Shown: positions 14,410 through 23,639, counted from the first letter of the stretch. The stretch: DNA of 37,523 nucleotides from Lentibacillus lipolyticus (GCA_004145795.1 SEIO01000030.1:1-37523); one strand, 5' to 3'. The notes: generated from the letters alone by a model not told the origin. Program-made: numbers and translations.

Positions 14410-17400
14410 TTATTCAACTGTTTCTAAATCAACATCGCCATTTTCGTAAATAGCAATTTTAGCAACTTTTTTATTTGATGCATTAGGTGAAGTATCTTCG
14501 GCTTTTGAACCATCTTCCATTAAGGTAATTCTGTATGCCATAGTCTTATCACCATTAGCTTTTACCTTATTCCAATCCTCTGTAGATAATAACTCTCCTG
14601 TGATTGAAATAGATCCTTCACCTAATTCGATGTTTTCAGCTTTAAAGTCTACATCATATTTATTATCGATATAGTCTTTCACCTCAGCTAAAGTACTAGG
14701 CTGTTGTCTTTCGCCACCATCTTCTAGTAAACCAGCAGCTAAGAATAATGCACCATTTTCAGTTACACTATCTAGTCCAGTTAATTCTGTAGTTACATCA
14801 GAATCTGGTGCTAAAGTTGTTACTTCCACTTCAGCAGTACCTTCAAGTTCACCATGCTTAACAGTTACTGTGTAAGTACCCGGTTCAGCATCTGTACCAA
14901 GGACTGTAATATCATCATTATTTAACTCACCAGAAGTGAATTGTTCTGATGCACCACTTACTAACTCACCATTAACACTAACTTCTAAAACAGCCGTTTC
15001 AGCATAATCAGAGTCAATTGCATCACCTGAAGTTACAGCATCAAGCGTATCCAATGTAACAGCATTACCACGTTCTACACTTGTACTTGATAATTCAAGA
15101 GCTAATTTTGTAGCATCTCCATCTTCAACTTCAAATGTAACTGTTTTAGTATCTGAATCTGCATCACCTTTTTCAATACTGAATGTTACAGTCGCAGTTT
15201 CTCCATCAGTACCATCGATTGTATATTCAGTACCATCGATTTCTGCATCTGAATTAGATTTATTTGTTGCTGTTAACTCTACACCAAATTCCTCTACTAC
15301 TGCTTCAGCTGCAGCTACAACATCGTCACCATCTGCAACTTTAATAGTTTCACCTAATGCAGCTTTAGCATCAGCGATATCAGCTGCGTCTGCTACCTTC
15401 TGAGCTTCATCTTGTAATTCTTCATTTTCAACTTCGCTTGCATCAACATTGCCTGAGATAGATCCATCAACTGAAGTAGCTCCAGTTAATTTTACAGAAC
15501 CGTCTCCGCTTGCAGTAACATTACCAGTTACTTCAACGTCATCTAATGTAGCTTCACCTTGTGCATCTACATTTTGAATAGTAGTTTCACCATCAACAGT
15601 TACAGATGCTCCAGCAGATACAGTTAATGTACCATTTTCAACTTTAACATTGCTTAGAGAAGCATTTTCACCATTAATAGTCATGTCGCCTTCAAAAGTT
15701 GTATTGAATTCAGCGTCATTACCATCAAAGCTTGATTCATCACCAAATGTATTATGGATTGATTCGAAGCTATCCCCGTTACCAGATAATACATCTACTG
15801 TTAGGTCACGTACAGTAACATCATCTGCATTAACAGTTAAATCATCGATTGATTTTTCATTACCGTCAATAGTTAGACCATCAAATGCAGCACCAGCAGG
15901 GATTGTTAAGTCACCAGCAGTTTCGCCAGTCTCACTACCAAGTAATTTAATTGCTTCAATACCAGTAATACGGTTATCTTCATCAACTGTTACGCTCACT
16001 TCAGCATTATCTTCTAATAATGATGCATGATCAGTAAAGAATTCATTCATGTCAGAAGACATTTCTGTATAAGTTGTGTAAGATCCATCTTCATGAGTAA
16101 CCTCAACTTTATAATCATTACCAGCAGCGTTAATATAAGTTACCGTACCATCAGTTTCTACATTGCCGCTACCAGGTACTTCAGAAGCATCCTCTTCTTT
16201 AAGAACAACGGCATCAGCAAATTTACTGCTGCTATCTGGTTTAGCAATGGTAACTTTATCGCCGGCTTCAATGTCGCGTAGATCTTCAACTGAGTAATCA
16301 TCTGCATCATTATCAGTTGCATCATAAACGTGACCATCACTTACAAGCTCATAAGTGCCTTTGTTTTCAAATTCGATTTCATTGTCACTCACACTAACTT
16401 CTTTAACAATGTCAGTTACTAGACGACCATCATTGCCATCTTTGAGTTCATTAAATCCGGTTACTAGGTCACCAGCTGCGTTCACTTCGATTTCAACAAC
16501 TTCATCTTTTTGTACAAAGTCATCTTCTTCGTTATCAACGTCATATGTTACTTTTTCACCATTCACAAGGACAGTAACACGAACGATTTCATCATCTTTA
16601 CGTTGTACATCAGTAACTAATGCAGTGTGTGCATCCTCATCACTGATAACATCATTATAAGTTACAATGTGTGTAACATATCCATCTTCATCAGCATAGA
16701 CAGTAGCTTCATTTGCATCAATGTCTACGCCATTTTCTTTCAATTCGCCCCATGTAGTGATGCTTACATCTTCAGTATCTGGATCTTTATACTCATCATT
16801 TGCATCAGATACATCATAAACTAATGTGTCATCCTCAAGGCGATATCCATTAGCATAGCTGTCTTTTTCGTCAATACCCGGACTTAGTAATTCTGCATTA
16901 TGGAAGAATTGTAGCTCTTTAACAGAACCATTATCATCTTTAATTAGATTGATAAGGTTTCTTGTGTAATCTACTTCATCTTCTGAACCTACTTTATTAA
17001 CATATTCAGAAAGATTTAATACCTCATCAATAACATCACCATCGTCATCTAGGGCAACAATGTGTACTGATTTGTCTTTTTCAATCGTAGTATCAATATC
17101 AAATAAATTACCTTGATCAGTACCATCTTGAGTAAGTGCAAATTCATCAATTTCCTTATTACTAGCTTCTGTAGGGAACTCTTCATTTACTTCATATTCA
17201 ACTTCATTACCCTTTTCATTCATAAGAGTGATCTGATCTAAGGAATCGATAGCCAAGTCATGAAGTTCATTTGAACCTTCTGCATTTACACCTTCTATTT
17301 CTACGAACGCATCACCTTTGTTATCTACATAAGGTAGTGGTTCACCTTGTAGGTATAATGAATTGTACTCTTTTTCAATTTTATCAACTGCGCCAGTAAC

Positions 17401-19185
17401 GTATACTAAGTCACCTTTGAAATTGAAATGCAGTGTAACGTCTCCAGCAGATTGAAGTGCTTCAGCAGCATCATCATCCAAGTCGGAGAAGTCGCCATCT
17501 TCATCTAGATATTGAACGTCACCTACATTGTCGTTGCTGTAGTCATAAGTTTCACCGTCAACTACAAATGAATCATCATAAATAGTTTCAATAGAGCCTG
17601 TTGCAGTTGTGTTGCCAACTACAGCAAAGCCATCGCCGCTATATGCATCTTCATTGTAGAATACGATGTCACCTTCTTCGATGTCATCAATGGAAATTTG
17701 CTTACCATCTTTTACGATTGTGTAATCTTCAAGATCTAATTCATCGCTATTAGATCCGATAGCAATGTTTCCATCCACTTCTTCTACCAGAATTGGATCT
17801 GTTTCTAAGTCATAGGCATAAACGCGTACTACATCGCCATTGTCATCAAAGATAACTTTAGCATAGTCAAATTCTGTGTTATTAGATGCCAATTCTTTTT
17901 CAACGTCTTCCTGACCAGTTACTTCATAACCGCCATCATCGGAACCAGCACCATCATTAACGATGAATTTAACATTTTCAGCTAGGTCATATTCCGTTCC
18001 TTCGTCAACAGTTTCAATTTCATCTTTTTCTGTTACTTCAATGGCAGTATTAACAACTTCTTCACGGGTAATCAACTGATAGTCCTGAAGGTTGTCATCA
18101 CCATCATACCAAACGGCAATTTCTTGACCAAGTGCTTCTTGGAAGTTGAGCTCCATGTCTTCTGGAACATCAAGTTGTACTTTTCCATCATCGTGATTTA
18201 CTGTGATTGTACGTTCATCTGAATCAACTTCAGTTACACGAGCGTTCTCGTCATCATCAAGGTATTCTGGACGAGTGAAGTTTGTTTCAAGATCCCCAAC
18301 TTGAATAGTGTATTCAGTCAGACGCTCAACTTCATCTTTAGCATCTTCGTTCGTATTATCATAAAGAACGATTTCAGCAGATTTACCATCAGCTGCAAGC
18401 TCAACACTTTCAACACCAACACGGTCTAAGCTAGCAGTTTCATAAAGAGAAACTTCAGACTTATCAAGTGAAGCCATTGGCTTGTTGAATTGTACTTCAA
18501 GCACGTGACCATCATCCGTAAGTGCACTTACATTTGTAATCTGCTGTGCAGCTGATTCTGGGTTAAGTGCTCCATGAAGCATAGTTGCAAATGCACCACG
18601 GGAGATTTCTTCGCTTGGACGGAAGTCATCTGTTGCAACTGTCAGGCCAAGGTTAGCCAGTACTTGTACGTTGTCTGCATGGGATGGGCTAACGTTGTCA
18701 AGGTTAATGGCCACATCTTCCCCATTGTCGTACTCTTCCAGGCTAAGTCCGCTTACAAGTACGGAAGCCATTTGTTCACGAGTGATGTCGTCACCTGGGT
18801 TGAACTTGCCATTGTTACCAGTGAAAGCACCAGCTTCTGTAACAGCAGCAATTTGTTCAGCGTACAGGCTGTCTGCATCAACGTCGTCATATACGGACAA
18901 TACGCTGTCAACGTCAGCTGGAGTTTCAAGGTCCAGTGCGTTAGCAAGCATAACAGCTACTTGCTGGCGAGTGACATTGTCATAAACGCCAAATGAGCCA
19001 TCTGCATAGCCGTCAACAATGCCTTGCTCGGCTAGGGCCATAATCCCCTCATAGTGTGAGTCACCTTCTTGAACGTCAGTAAATGATACTGAATCTGCTG
19101 ATACAGCAGGTGCTACTGCTGCTACTGCAGCTGTTGCCGCCAAGGATGACGCAGCAAACTTACGATAATTCTTCTGGTCTGCCAT
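14410..19185 (-). CDS. S-layer protein with three SLH domains (expressed copy)
   Basis: 1591 residues, ATG at 19185 preceded by AAAGGGAGGAT. Signal peptide at about 1-30 (AASSLAATAAVAAVAPAVSA, cleavage near A30). Three SLH domains follow at about 35-84, 99-148 and 161-207 (FTDVQEGDSHYEGIMALAEQ; DITREQMASVLVSGL; EISRGAFATMLHGAL), which bind secondary wall polymer. The long acidic middle has repeated beta-sandwich-like segments to about 1000. The crossover motif TYIN is at 1016-1019. Beyond it is a variable C-terminal region: beta-rich stretch at about 1100-1260, then an Ig-like part (TYTVTVKHGELEGTAEVEVT). It is the only copy with promoter, signal peptide and anchor. The strong Asp/Glu excess fits a halophile. 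Residues 1016-1591 correspond to the silent cassettes and are predicted to be exchanged by inversion. The two parts differ in conservation, which supports a modular history. Confidence 0.95.
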   Translation of the reverse strand: MADQKNYRKFAASSLAATAAVAAVAPAVSADSVSFTDVQEGDSHYEGIMALAEQGIVDGYADGSFGVYDNVTRQQVAVMLANALDLETPADVDSVLSVYDDVDADSLYAEQIAAVTEAGAFTGNNGKFNPGDDITREQMASVLVSGLSLEEYDNGEDVAINLDNVSPSHADNVQVLANLGLTVATDDFRPSEEISRGAFATMLHGALNPESAAQQITNVSALTDDGHVLEVQFNKPMASLDKSEVSLYETASLDRVGVESVELAADGKSAEIVLYDNTNEDAKDEVERLTEYTIQVGDLETNFTRPEYLDDDENARVTEVDSDERTITVNHDDGKVQLDVPEDMELNFQEALGQEIAVWYDGDDNLQDYQLITREEVVNTAIEVTEKDEIETVDEGTEYDLAENVKFIVNDGAGSDDGGYEVTGQEDVEKELASNNTEFDYAKVIFDDNGDVVRVYAYDLETDPILVEEVDGNIAIGSNSDELDLEDYTIVKDGKQISIDDIEEGDIVFYNEDAYSGDGFAVVGNTTATGSIETIYDDSFVVDGETYDYSNDNVGDVQYLDEDGDFSDLDDDAAEALQSAGDVTLHFNFKGDLVYVTGAVDKIEKEYNSLYLQGEPLPYVDNKGDAFVEIEGVNAEGSNELHDLAIDSLDQITLMNEKGNEVEYEVNEEFPTEASNKEIDEFALTQDGTDQGNLFDIDTTIEKDKSVHIVALDDDGDVIDEVLNLSEYVNKVGSEDEVDYTRNLINLIKDDNGSVKELQFFHNAELLSPGIDEKDSYANGYRLEDDTLVYDVSDANDEYKDPDTEDVSITTWGELKENGVDIDANEATVYADEDGYVTHIVTYNDVISDEDAHTALVTDVQRKDDEIVRVTVLVNGEKVTYDVDNEEDDFVQKDEVVEIEVNAAGDLVTGFNELKDGNDGRLVTDIVKEVSVSDNEIEFENKGTYELVSDGHVYDATDNDADDYSVEDLRDIEAGDKVTIAKPDSSSKFADAVVLKEEDASEVPGSGNVETDGTVTYINAAGNDYKVEVTHEDGSYTTYTEMSSDMNEFFTDHASLLEDNAEVSVTVDEDNRITGIEAIKLLGSETGETAGDLTIPAGAAFDGLTIDGNEKSIDDLTVNADDVTVRDLTVDVLSGNGDSFESIHNTFGDESSFDGNDAEFNTTFEGDMTINGENASLSNVKVENGTLTVSAGASVTVDGETTIQNVDAQGEATLDDVEVTGNVTASGDGSVKLTGATSVDGSISGNVDASEVENEELQDEAQKVADAADIADAKAALGETIKVADGDDVVAAAEAVVEEFGVELTATNKSNSDAEIDGTEYTIDGTDGETATVTFSIEKGDADSDTKTVTFEVEDGDATKLALELSSTSVERGNAVTLDTLDAVTSGDAIDSDYAETAVLEVSVNGELVSGASEQFTSGELNNDDITVLGTDAEPGTYTVTVKHGELEGTAEVEVTTLAPDSDVTTELTGLDSVTENGALFLAAGLLEDGGERQQPSTLAEVKDYIDNKYDVDFKAENIELGEGSISITGELLSTEDWNKVKANGDKTMAYRITLMEDGSKAEDTSPNASNKKVAKIAIYENGDVDLETVE
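16129..16141 (-). other. Predicted recombination core inside the expressed S-layer gene
   Basis: Minus strand AACTTATATTAAC, in frame as (GTA) ACT TAT ATT AAC, residues 1016-1019. Right flank GCTGCTGG is shared with cassette B, and left flank GTACGGT is nearly shared with cassette A (GTACGGA). All S-layer homology among the modules lies on the 3' side of this point. The part TTATATTAACG agrees with the E. coli XerD arm of dif (TTATGTTAAAT) at 8 of 11 positions. Confidence 0.85.
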
Positions 19186-19191
19186 AAAAAT

Positions 19192-19305
19192 TTATCCTCC
19201 CTTTAATTGATTCCATTATTAATACTATTTCCTAGACCATATGCTGCTAGAGATATGTAATACTAGGAAACAGAATTTCACCTAGCAATCTATTGATTCC
19301 ATTAT
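19192..19305 (-). promoter_or_regulatory. Structured 5' leader of the S-layer mRNA
   Basis: About 115 bases between predicted transcription start and ATG. It contains an 8-bp stem TTTCCTAG/CTAGGAAA (19270-19263 with 19235-19228). The 14-base word ATTGATTCCATTAT occurs at 19206-19219 and again at 19292-19305, just after the -10 box. Long structured leaders commonly stabilise S-layer mRNAs. The function here is inferred. Confidence 0.55.
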
Positions 19306-19334
19306 AGTATAGGCATTAGTGCGATTTTTGTCAA
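19306..19334 (-). promoter_or_regulatory. SigA-type promoter of the S-layer gene
   Basis: Minus strand: perfect -35 TTGACA (19334-19329), 17-base spacer, -10 TATACT (19311-19306). It lies about 120 bases before the start codon. This is the strongest promoter match I see in the window and the only one placed to drive an S-layer module. Confidence 0.85.
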
Positions 19335-19349
19335 CTAGATAATTGACAA
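19328..19349. promoter_or_regulatory. Inverted repeat overlapping the S-layer -35 box (operator candidate)
   Basis: TTGTCAA-N8-TTGACAA, a perfect 7-bp palindrome with an 8-base spacer. One arm is the -35 hexamer itself. It is suited to repressor binding, or the outer arm may be a second -35 box. The regulator is unknown. Confidence 0.5.
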
Positions 19350-19613
19350 TTTTTCTGTCTTTCTTGTAGTGCAAGCACTTCCAAGATTTTTACTGGTGAT
19401 CAGCTAGGTACATTGCTTAGTTTACTAGAAAACATGGGTAGATTGCAAGGTTTAACACTGCTTTTCATTATTTACCTTCTCTACCAAATTTAACGTTATT
19501 TTACCATATTAATGAAGACTATTTTGGTAGGGTTGGTTGTTGTATTTCACCCGCAGTCTGTATCAGTGATCAATCCGTGCCAGTCCTTACTGCATAAGAT
19601 TGTTGCTTAAAGT

Positions 19614-19870
19614 TTCGCACTGAGCAGCCCATATACACGAAGACTCCTGCGGGAGGGTTAAGGTTTACAGGCTAAGTTCGCGACGTCCTGTCGCAACGCC
19701 TGCACTAGAACATCCTGTTCGTCGAAGACCCCGCAGTGCGAAAGCACGAGGAGGCTTGGCGCGAGCCCGCGGAAAGCGACGAGCAATTCATCCACCGAAT
19801 AAGCTACGAGTTGCGAGGAGTGCTGCATCACTGAAACTACCTGCAACACGACGAGCACCCAAGTTTATAC
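19614..19870. repeat. GC-rich interspersed palindromic module, degenerate or nested
   Basis: Has the family words ACACGAAGACTCCTGCGGGAG, GACCCCGCAGTGCGAAAGCA, CGAGGAGGCTTGG and CCGCGGAAAGCGACGAG seen at 25399-25522 and 29408-29530. About 70 extra bases are inserted after the first third. It fills most of the gap 19350-19896, in which I see no gene. Confidence 0.7.
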
Positions 19871-19896
19871 GGGCTGCGGTGTTAATCCCAACCGCC

Positions 19897-19934
19897 AATA
19901 AAAACTGACCACACGATGGGAATATATGTGGTCA
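19897..19934 (-). terminator. Terminator of the glycosyltransferase operon
   Basis: TGACCACA (19906-19913) pairs with TGTGGTCA (19927-19934). On the minus strand it is followed by GTTTTTATT. It begins 15 bases after the stop at 19949. Confidence 0.8.
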
Positions 19935-19948
19935 GGTGGTTGGTTATG

Positions 19949-20674
19949 CTATTTTTTCGTTCGTTGTTGCAGAACTTTTAACAGAAATTTCGGCAGGACG
20001 ATTTGGCGTTTCCAGCGCCATGGTTCGGCGATTAGGCGGTACAGCCATTCGAGGCCCAATTTGCGTGACCAGACGGGGGCTCGTTTGGTATTGCCTGCGA
20101 CAACATCGAACGAGCCGCCGACGCCCTGAAAAACGGATACATGTAAGCGGGATTGGTTCTGGCGGATCCATTCTTCTTGTCTGGGGCTGCCCATGGCGAC
20201 AAACAGGATGTCTGCCTGTGACTGGTTAATGGTTTCAATGATGTATTCGTTGTCGTCATGATAGCCATGCATCACACCGGCGACTTGTAAATTCGGATAG
20301 TCCTGTACCAATTGTTCTTTTGCAGCTTCAGCTACGCCTGGTTTGGCACCGTACAGGAAGATACGCTTCTCTTGCTCCGCTGCCTCCCGGACGATTTCCA
20401 TCATTAAATCAATGCCGGTAATCCGGTTGGTAATCGAACCGCCCTGCAGCTTGGATGCGAGCAGCACGCCGACGCCATCCGGGATTTGATAATCGGCCGT
20501 ATTGATCAAAGCTTTTAAGTCGGGATTCTGGTCTGCCTTCATGATTTTTTCTGGATTGACGGCAACGATAAAGGCCTGCTTGTTTTCTTTCATACGGTTG
20601 AACAGCTGCTGAATCAAGCTGTCATAGGTTTCGTTGGATACGTCGACGTTCAGTATCGTTTCTTTTTTCGCCAT
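19949..20674 (-). CDS. WecG/TagA/CpsF family glycosyltransferase (GT26)
   Basis: 241 residues. Family signatures in order: VAVNPEKIMKADQNPDLK at 38-55, IPDGVGVLLAS at 64-74 with the conserved Asp66 (the catalytic-base position reported for Thermoanaerobacter TagA), RIFLYGAKPGVAEAAKEQL, and FVAMGSPRQEEWI. The basic, Trp-rich C-terminus (EWLYRLIAEPWRWKRQ) fits a membrane-associated appendage. The family adds ManNAc or ManNAcA to undecaprenyl-PP-GlcNAc on the inner face of the membrane. It is the last gene of a three-gene operon, 7 bases after the UDP-ManNAc dehydrogenase. The donor could therefore be UDP-ManNAcA (WecG-like) rather than UDP-ManNAc (TagA-like). I leave the symbol open for that reason. 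Confidence 0.92.
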   Translation of the reverse strand: MAKKETILNVDVSNETYDSLIQQLFNRMKENKQAFIVAVNPEKIMKADQNPDLKALINTADYQIPDGVGVLLASKLQGGSITNRITGIDLMMEIVREAAEQEKRIFLYGAKPGVAEAAKEQLVQDYPNLQVAGVMHGYHDDNEYIIETINQSQADILFVAMGSPRQEEWIRQNQSRLHVSVFQGVGGSFDVVAGNTKRAPVWSRKLGLEWLYRLIAEPWRWKRQIVLPKFLLKVLQQRTKK

Positions 20675-20681
20675 TTTCCGT

Positions 20682-21959
20682 TCACCTGTTCTTTGTATCT
20701 CCTAACCGGATAAAGTCAAAGCCGGCTGCACGCCAGTCCGCTTCCGGGAGACAGTTTTTCGTGTCGAGAACGATTTTGTGCTTCATCATTTCCCCGATTT
20801 CGGCCGGGTTGTACGTCTGGAACTGGTCATGGTCCGTTAGTACGACGACGATGTCCGCACCAGCGATGGCGTCGTGGCGATCGGTCACCTGATGCGGGAC
20901 ACGAATATCCGCAATATGCGGATCGTACACCGTGTAGTTCATACGGATCTGATTCAAGTGTTCCATCACTTTCAGGGATGGACTTTCCCGCATGTCGTCC
21001 ACATTGCCTTTAAACGACAGGCCGAGAAGCGCGACTTTCGGCTGGGCCACTTGATAATCTTCATGAACGATTTGCCAGATTTTATCCGCGGTGAATACCG
21101 GCATGTCGTCATTGGTCGTTCGTGCGAGTGTAATCATGCGGGCGATGTCCGGCTGCTGTTCGGCCAGGAACCACGGATCCACCGCGATGCAGTGCCCGCC
21201 GACGCCAGGCCCTGGCTGATGGATGTTGACCCGGGGATGGTAGTTCGCCAGACGGATCGCTTCCCACACGTTAATGCCGATCTCCTCGCTCATCTTGGCG
21301 AGCTCATTCGCGAAGGCAATATTGACGTCCCGATACGTGTTTTCCATTACTTTTACCATTTCGGCGGTGGTGGCATCCGTCAGGTGGATATCGCCTTGAA
21401 CAAACGTCTGATAAATGTCTTTCGTGCGTTTGGCAGATTCCTCGCTAATTCCGCCCACAATCCGGTCATTCGCTTCCAGTTCTTTGAAGATCTTGCCTGG
21501 AATCACCCGTTCCGGGGAATGGGCGACATATAATTCGCTGCCAATCGACAGGCCGGTTTGTTCCAGCACCGGCAGCATGACATCTTCCACGGTCCTTGGC
21601 GGTACAGTGGATTCCAGCACAACCAGGCTGCCTGATTGCACATACGGCACAATGCTCTCGGTGGCGGAGCGCACATAATCGAGATTAGCGGTTTTATCCT
21701 CCGTAATCGGGGATGGCACCGCAATAATGAACACATCCGCTTCCACCGGCTGGGTGGTGAACGTCAGATGCCCGCTGTCCACCACGTCCGCCAGTGCTTC
21801 CTGGAGTCCCGGCTCCTCGATGTGCAGCTGTTTATGATTAAGCTGTTGGACGACCTCTTCATTAACGTCCATGCCATGAACTTGAAACCCATGATTCGCA
21901 AATATAATCGCTGTCGGCAGACCAATGTATCCTAACCCTATTACACAGATTTGTTTCAC
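20682..21959 (-). CDS. wecC: UDP-N-acetyl-D-mannosamine dehydrogenase
   Basis: 425 residues of the UDP-glucose/GDP-mannose dehydrogenase superfamily. Rossmann motif GLGYIG at 8-13, middle-domain VPSPIT at 81-86, YRDVNIAFANELAKMSEEIG around 209-228, and GPGVGGHCIAVDPWF with catalytic Cys257, the form typical of WecC-type ManNAc dehydrogenases. The C-terminal domain has LLGLSFKGNVDDMRESPS. It would oxidise UDP-ManNAc to UDP-ManNAcA with two NAD+. The start overlaps the stop of the upstream polymerase-like gene, so the two are translationally coupled. The product feeds the GT26 enzyme encoded next. Confidence 0.92.
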   Translation of the reverse strand: MKQICVIGLGYIGLPTAIIFANHGFQVHGMDVNEEVVQQLNHKQLHIEEPGLQEALADVVDSGHLTFTTQPVEADVFIIAVPSPITEDKTANLDYVRSATESIVPYVQSGSLVVLESTVPPRTVEDVMLPVLEQTGLSIGSELYVAHSPERVIPGKIFKELEANDRIVGGISEESAKRTKDIYQTFVQGDIHLTDATTAEMVKVMENTYRDVNIAFANELAKMSEEIGINVWEAIRLANYHPRVNIHQPGPGVGGHCIAVDPWFLAEQQPDIARMITLARTTNDDMPVFTADKIWQIVHEDYQVAQPKVALLGLSFKGNVDDMRESPSLKVMEHLNQIRMNYTVYDPHIADIRVPHQVTDRHDAIAGADIVVVLTDHDQFQTYNPAEIGEMMKHKIVLDTKNCLPEADWRAAGFDFIRLGDTKNR

Positions 21960-23437
21960 GATGTCTCTTCCTTTCTGTTCGCAGCGGGGGATAGCGAATC
22001 ACTCCGGCCCCGCTTGACTGTTTCCATCCAGGCAAGTAGTGCAAAGAAGAACATTGGGAATACCTGGTTTTCCCAGACGTTGTAGACGACGCCGACCAAT
22101 CCGACGTACAGCCAGAAGAACAAGGTAACGTGCGAAAGCGCTGGATCCGTCTTGCGCAACTTGCCCATCCGGAACGCCATGTTCAGCATAAAGATGGCAA
22201 ACAGGATCGTCCCGATGGTACCTGTCTGGACGATAATCTGAATGTACTGGTTGTCCGAGTAAAAGTCGGTCCCCATATAATCGTAAATATCTTTCAATCC
22301 ATAATCATCATAAATCGGTGATGAATAAACGAGCGCCGCTGAGTCGCCGAACGTCCCAAAGCCGGTTCCGATCGCAGGGTAATCCGTCCAGATATCCAAG
22401 CCGACTTTCACGAAGAAGATCCGGCCCGTGTTCAGACTCCGTTCAAATTGTTCCTCGTCAAAGGAGGAGCTGAACCTGTCCCCGAGCGAGCCACTCCCGT
22501 CCTGTTGCTGTTGGCCTGCTTGGCCAGTCTTTTCCGCAATCATGCGGTCCAGATTATGCACAGGTAAAAACACGAGCAGAAACCCTGCTAAGGCTGCAAT
22601 AATAGCCTGCTTGGTTATTTGTTTATCTTTTGCTAGGAATAAGAAAATGATTCCTGCAATCGTGATGCCAATGATCGTTCCCCTGGAATACGTCAAGAGA
22701 AGCGTTCCTGCCTCTAACACAAGCGGAATGTACCATGCTTTCTTCTTGGTTACCCGCAGCAAAGTGAAGCTTGCCGCAATCGCCACGACCATGTACATGC
22801 TCATGGAGTTCGGGTTGGACAGCAAGCCGTAAATCCGTTCAAAGTTCGCCGGTGAGATAAACATCTCTTTCCACGCCTGTGGAATCAGCCACTGCCGCTG
22901 TGATAGTTTCTCCACGAAGCCATGGGCAATCAGCACAATCGCGACACCGCTAATGATCTTTAGCACGTTCAGCATTTCGGTACGGTTCCATGCCAGCCGT
23001 TTTATCCCATAGTATAACAGGTACATGGTCAGGAATTTACGCAGCTGGAACACAATGGCGACGAGCGACACCCCGGTTGTCAGCGCCGAAATCGCACCAA
23101 CCAGACAAAAACCAAGATAAGCCCACTCATACCATTCGAGCTGGAAAAGCGATTTGTAGTCCTTTTGCTTGATCGCATCTACGACAACCTTGATGACCAA
23201 GACCAGGATGCCGACATCGCCCGCAAACTTCAGGCCATCATTGATCTCCACGAGAAATGGCCGGAACGGGAAGTACAGGATCAGTAAAGGTATTAACAGC
23301 TTTGGTTTATACCATGTCACGGCCGCAAAATAGATTACCGATAGACCGATTGCGACACTATCCGGCAAAAATAAGCCAATTGTCAATAAGAGTACCGTTG
23401 CTATCGTCAGTTGTATGATTTGTTTTTGATCGTTCAT
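21956..23437 (-). CDS. O-antigen polymerase/ligase-like membrane protein
   Basis: 493 residues with about 11-13 hydrophobic segments. A large extracytoplasmic loop sits around residues 290-400 (DGSGSLGDRFSSSFDEEQFE...LNTGRIFF...DYPAIGTGFGTFG), which is the Wzy_C/O-antigen ligase family signature region. It then ends in further membrane spans and a charged tail. Such proteins polymerise or transfer lipid-linked oligosaccharides outside the membrane. It is first in the operon with wecC and the GT26 gene. The ATG at 23437 is preceded only by a close GAACGAGG, so the start is uncertain by a few codons. Confidence 0.85.
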   Translation of the reverse strand: MNDQKQIIQLTIATVLLLTIGLFLPDSVAIGLSVIYFAAVTWYKPKLLIPLLILYFPFRPFLVEINDGLKFAGDVGILVLVIKVVVDAIKQKDYKSLFQLEWYEWAYLGFCLVGAISALTTGVSLVAIVFQLRKFLTMYLLYYGIKRLAWNRTEMLNVLKIISGVAIVLIAHGFVEKLSQRQWLIPQAWKEMFISPANFERIYGLLSNPNSMSMYMVVAIAASFTLLRVTKKKAWYIPLVLEAGTLLLTYSRGTIIGITIAGIIFLFLAKDKQITKQAIIAALAGFLLVFLPVHNLDRMIAEKTGQAGQQQQDGSGSLGDRFSSSFDEEQFERSLNTGRIFFVKVGLDIWTDYPAIGTGFGTFGDSAALVYSSPIYDDYGLKDIYDYMGTDFYSDNQYIQIIVQTGTIGTILFAIFMLNMAFRMGKLRKTDPALSHVTLFFWLYVGLVGVVYNVWENQVFPMFFFALLAWMETVKRGRSDSLSPAANRKEETS

Positions 23438-23487
23438 CCTCGTTCAACCCCACAAGTTTTTTAGATTCGTTAGTCATATCCCATGTT

Positions 23488-23517
23488 ATCATAAAGGCTG
23501 GCTTTCTGATTATGCAA
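23488..23517 (-). promoter_or_regulatory. Promoter of the polymerase-wecC-GT26 operon
   Basis: Minus strand TTGCAT (23517-23512), 18-base spacer, TATGAT (23493-23488), about 50 bases before the start codon. Confidence 0.6.
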
Positions 23518-23639
23518 GAGGTAAATTTACGCATTCTTTTTAGCTGGTTCCGTGATTATTTTACCATAGATGGTCAAAAAGAGGGGCGAATCGACAAAAT
23601 CTGAGTCGGAGGAATGGGTTTGGTGGGCTTTCGGTATGG

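Noticed and set aside
14410-19185. Several long frames on the opposite strand of the S-layer gene (for example 15650-16030, 18574-18996)
   Set aside because: They are antisense shadows of the biased Asp/Glu/Thr/Val codon usage and resemble no protein family.
20874-21533. 219-codon plus-strand frame opposite wecC, and similar frames opposite the flippase and TagO genes
   Set aside because: They overlap confidently assigned enzymes on the other strand and show no domain or ribosome site.
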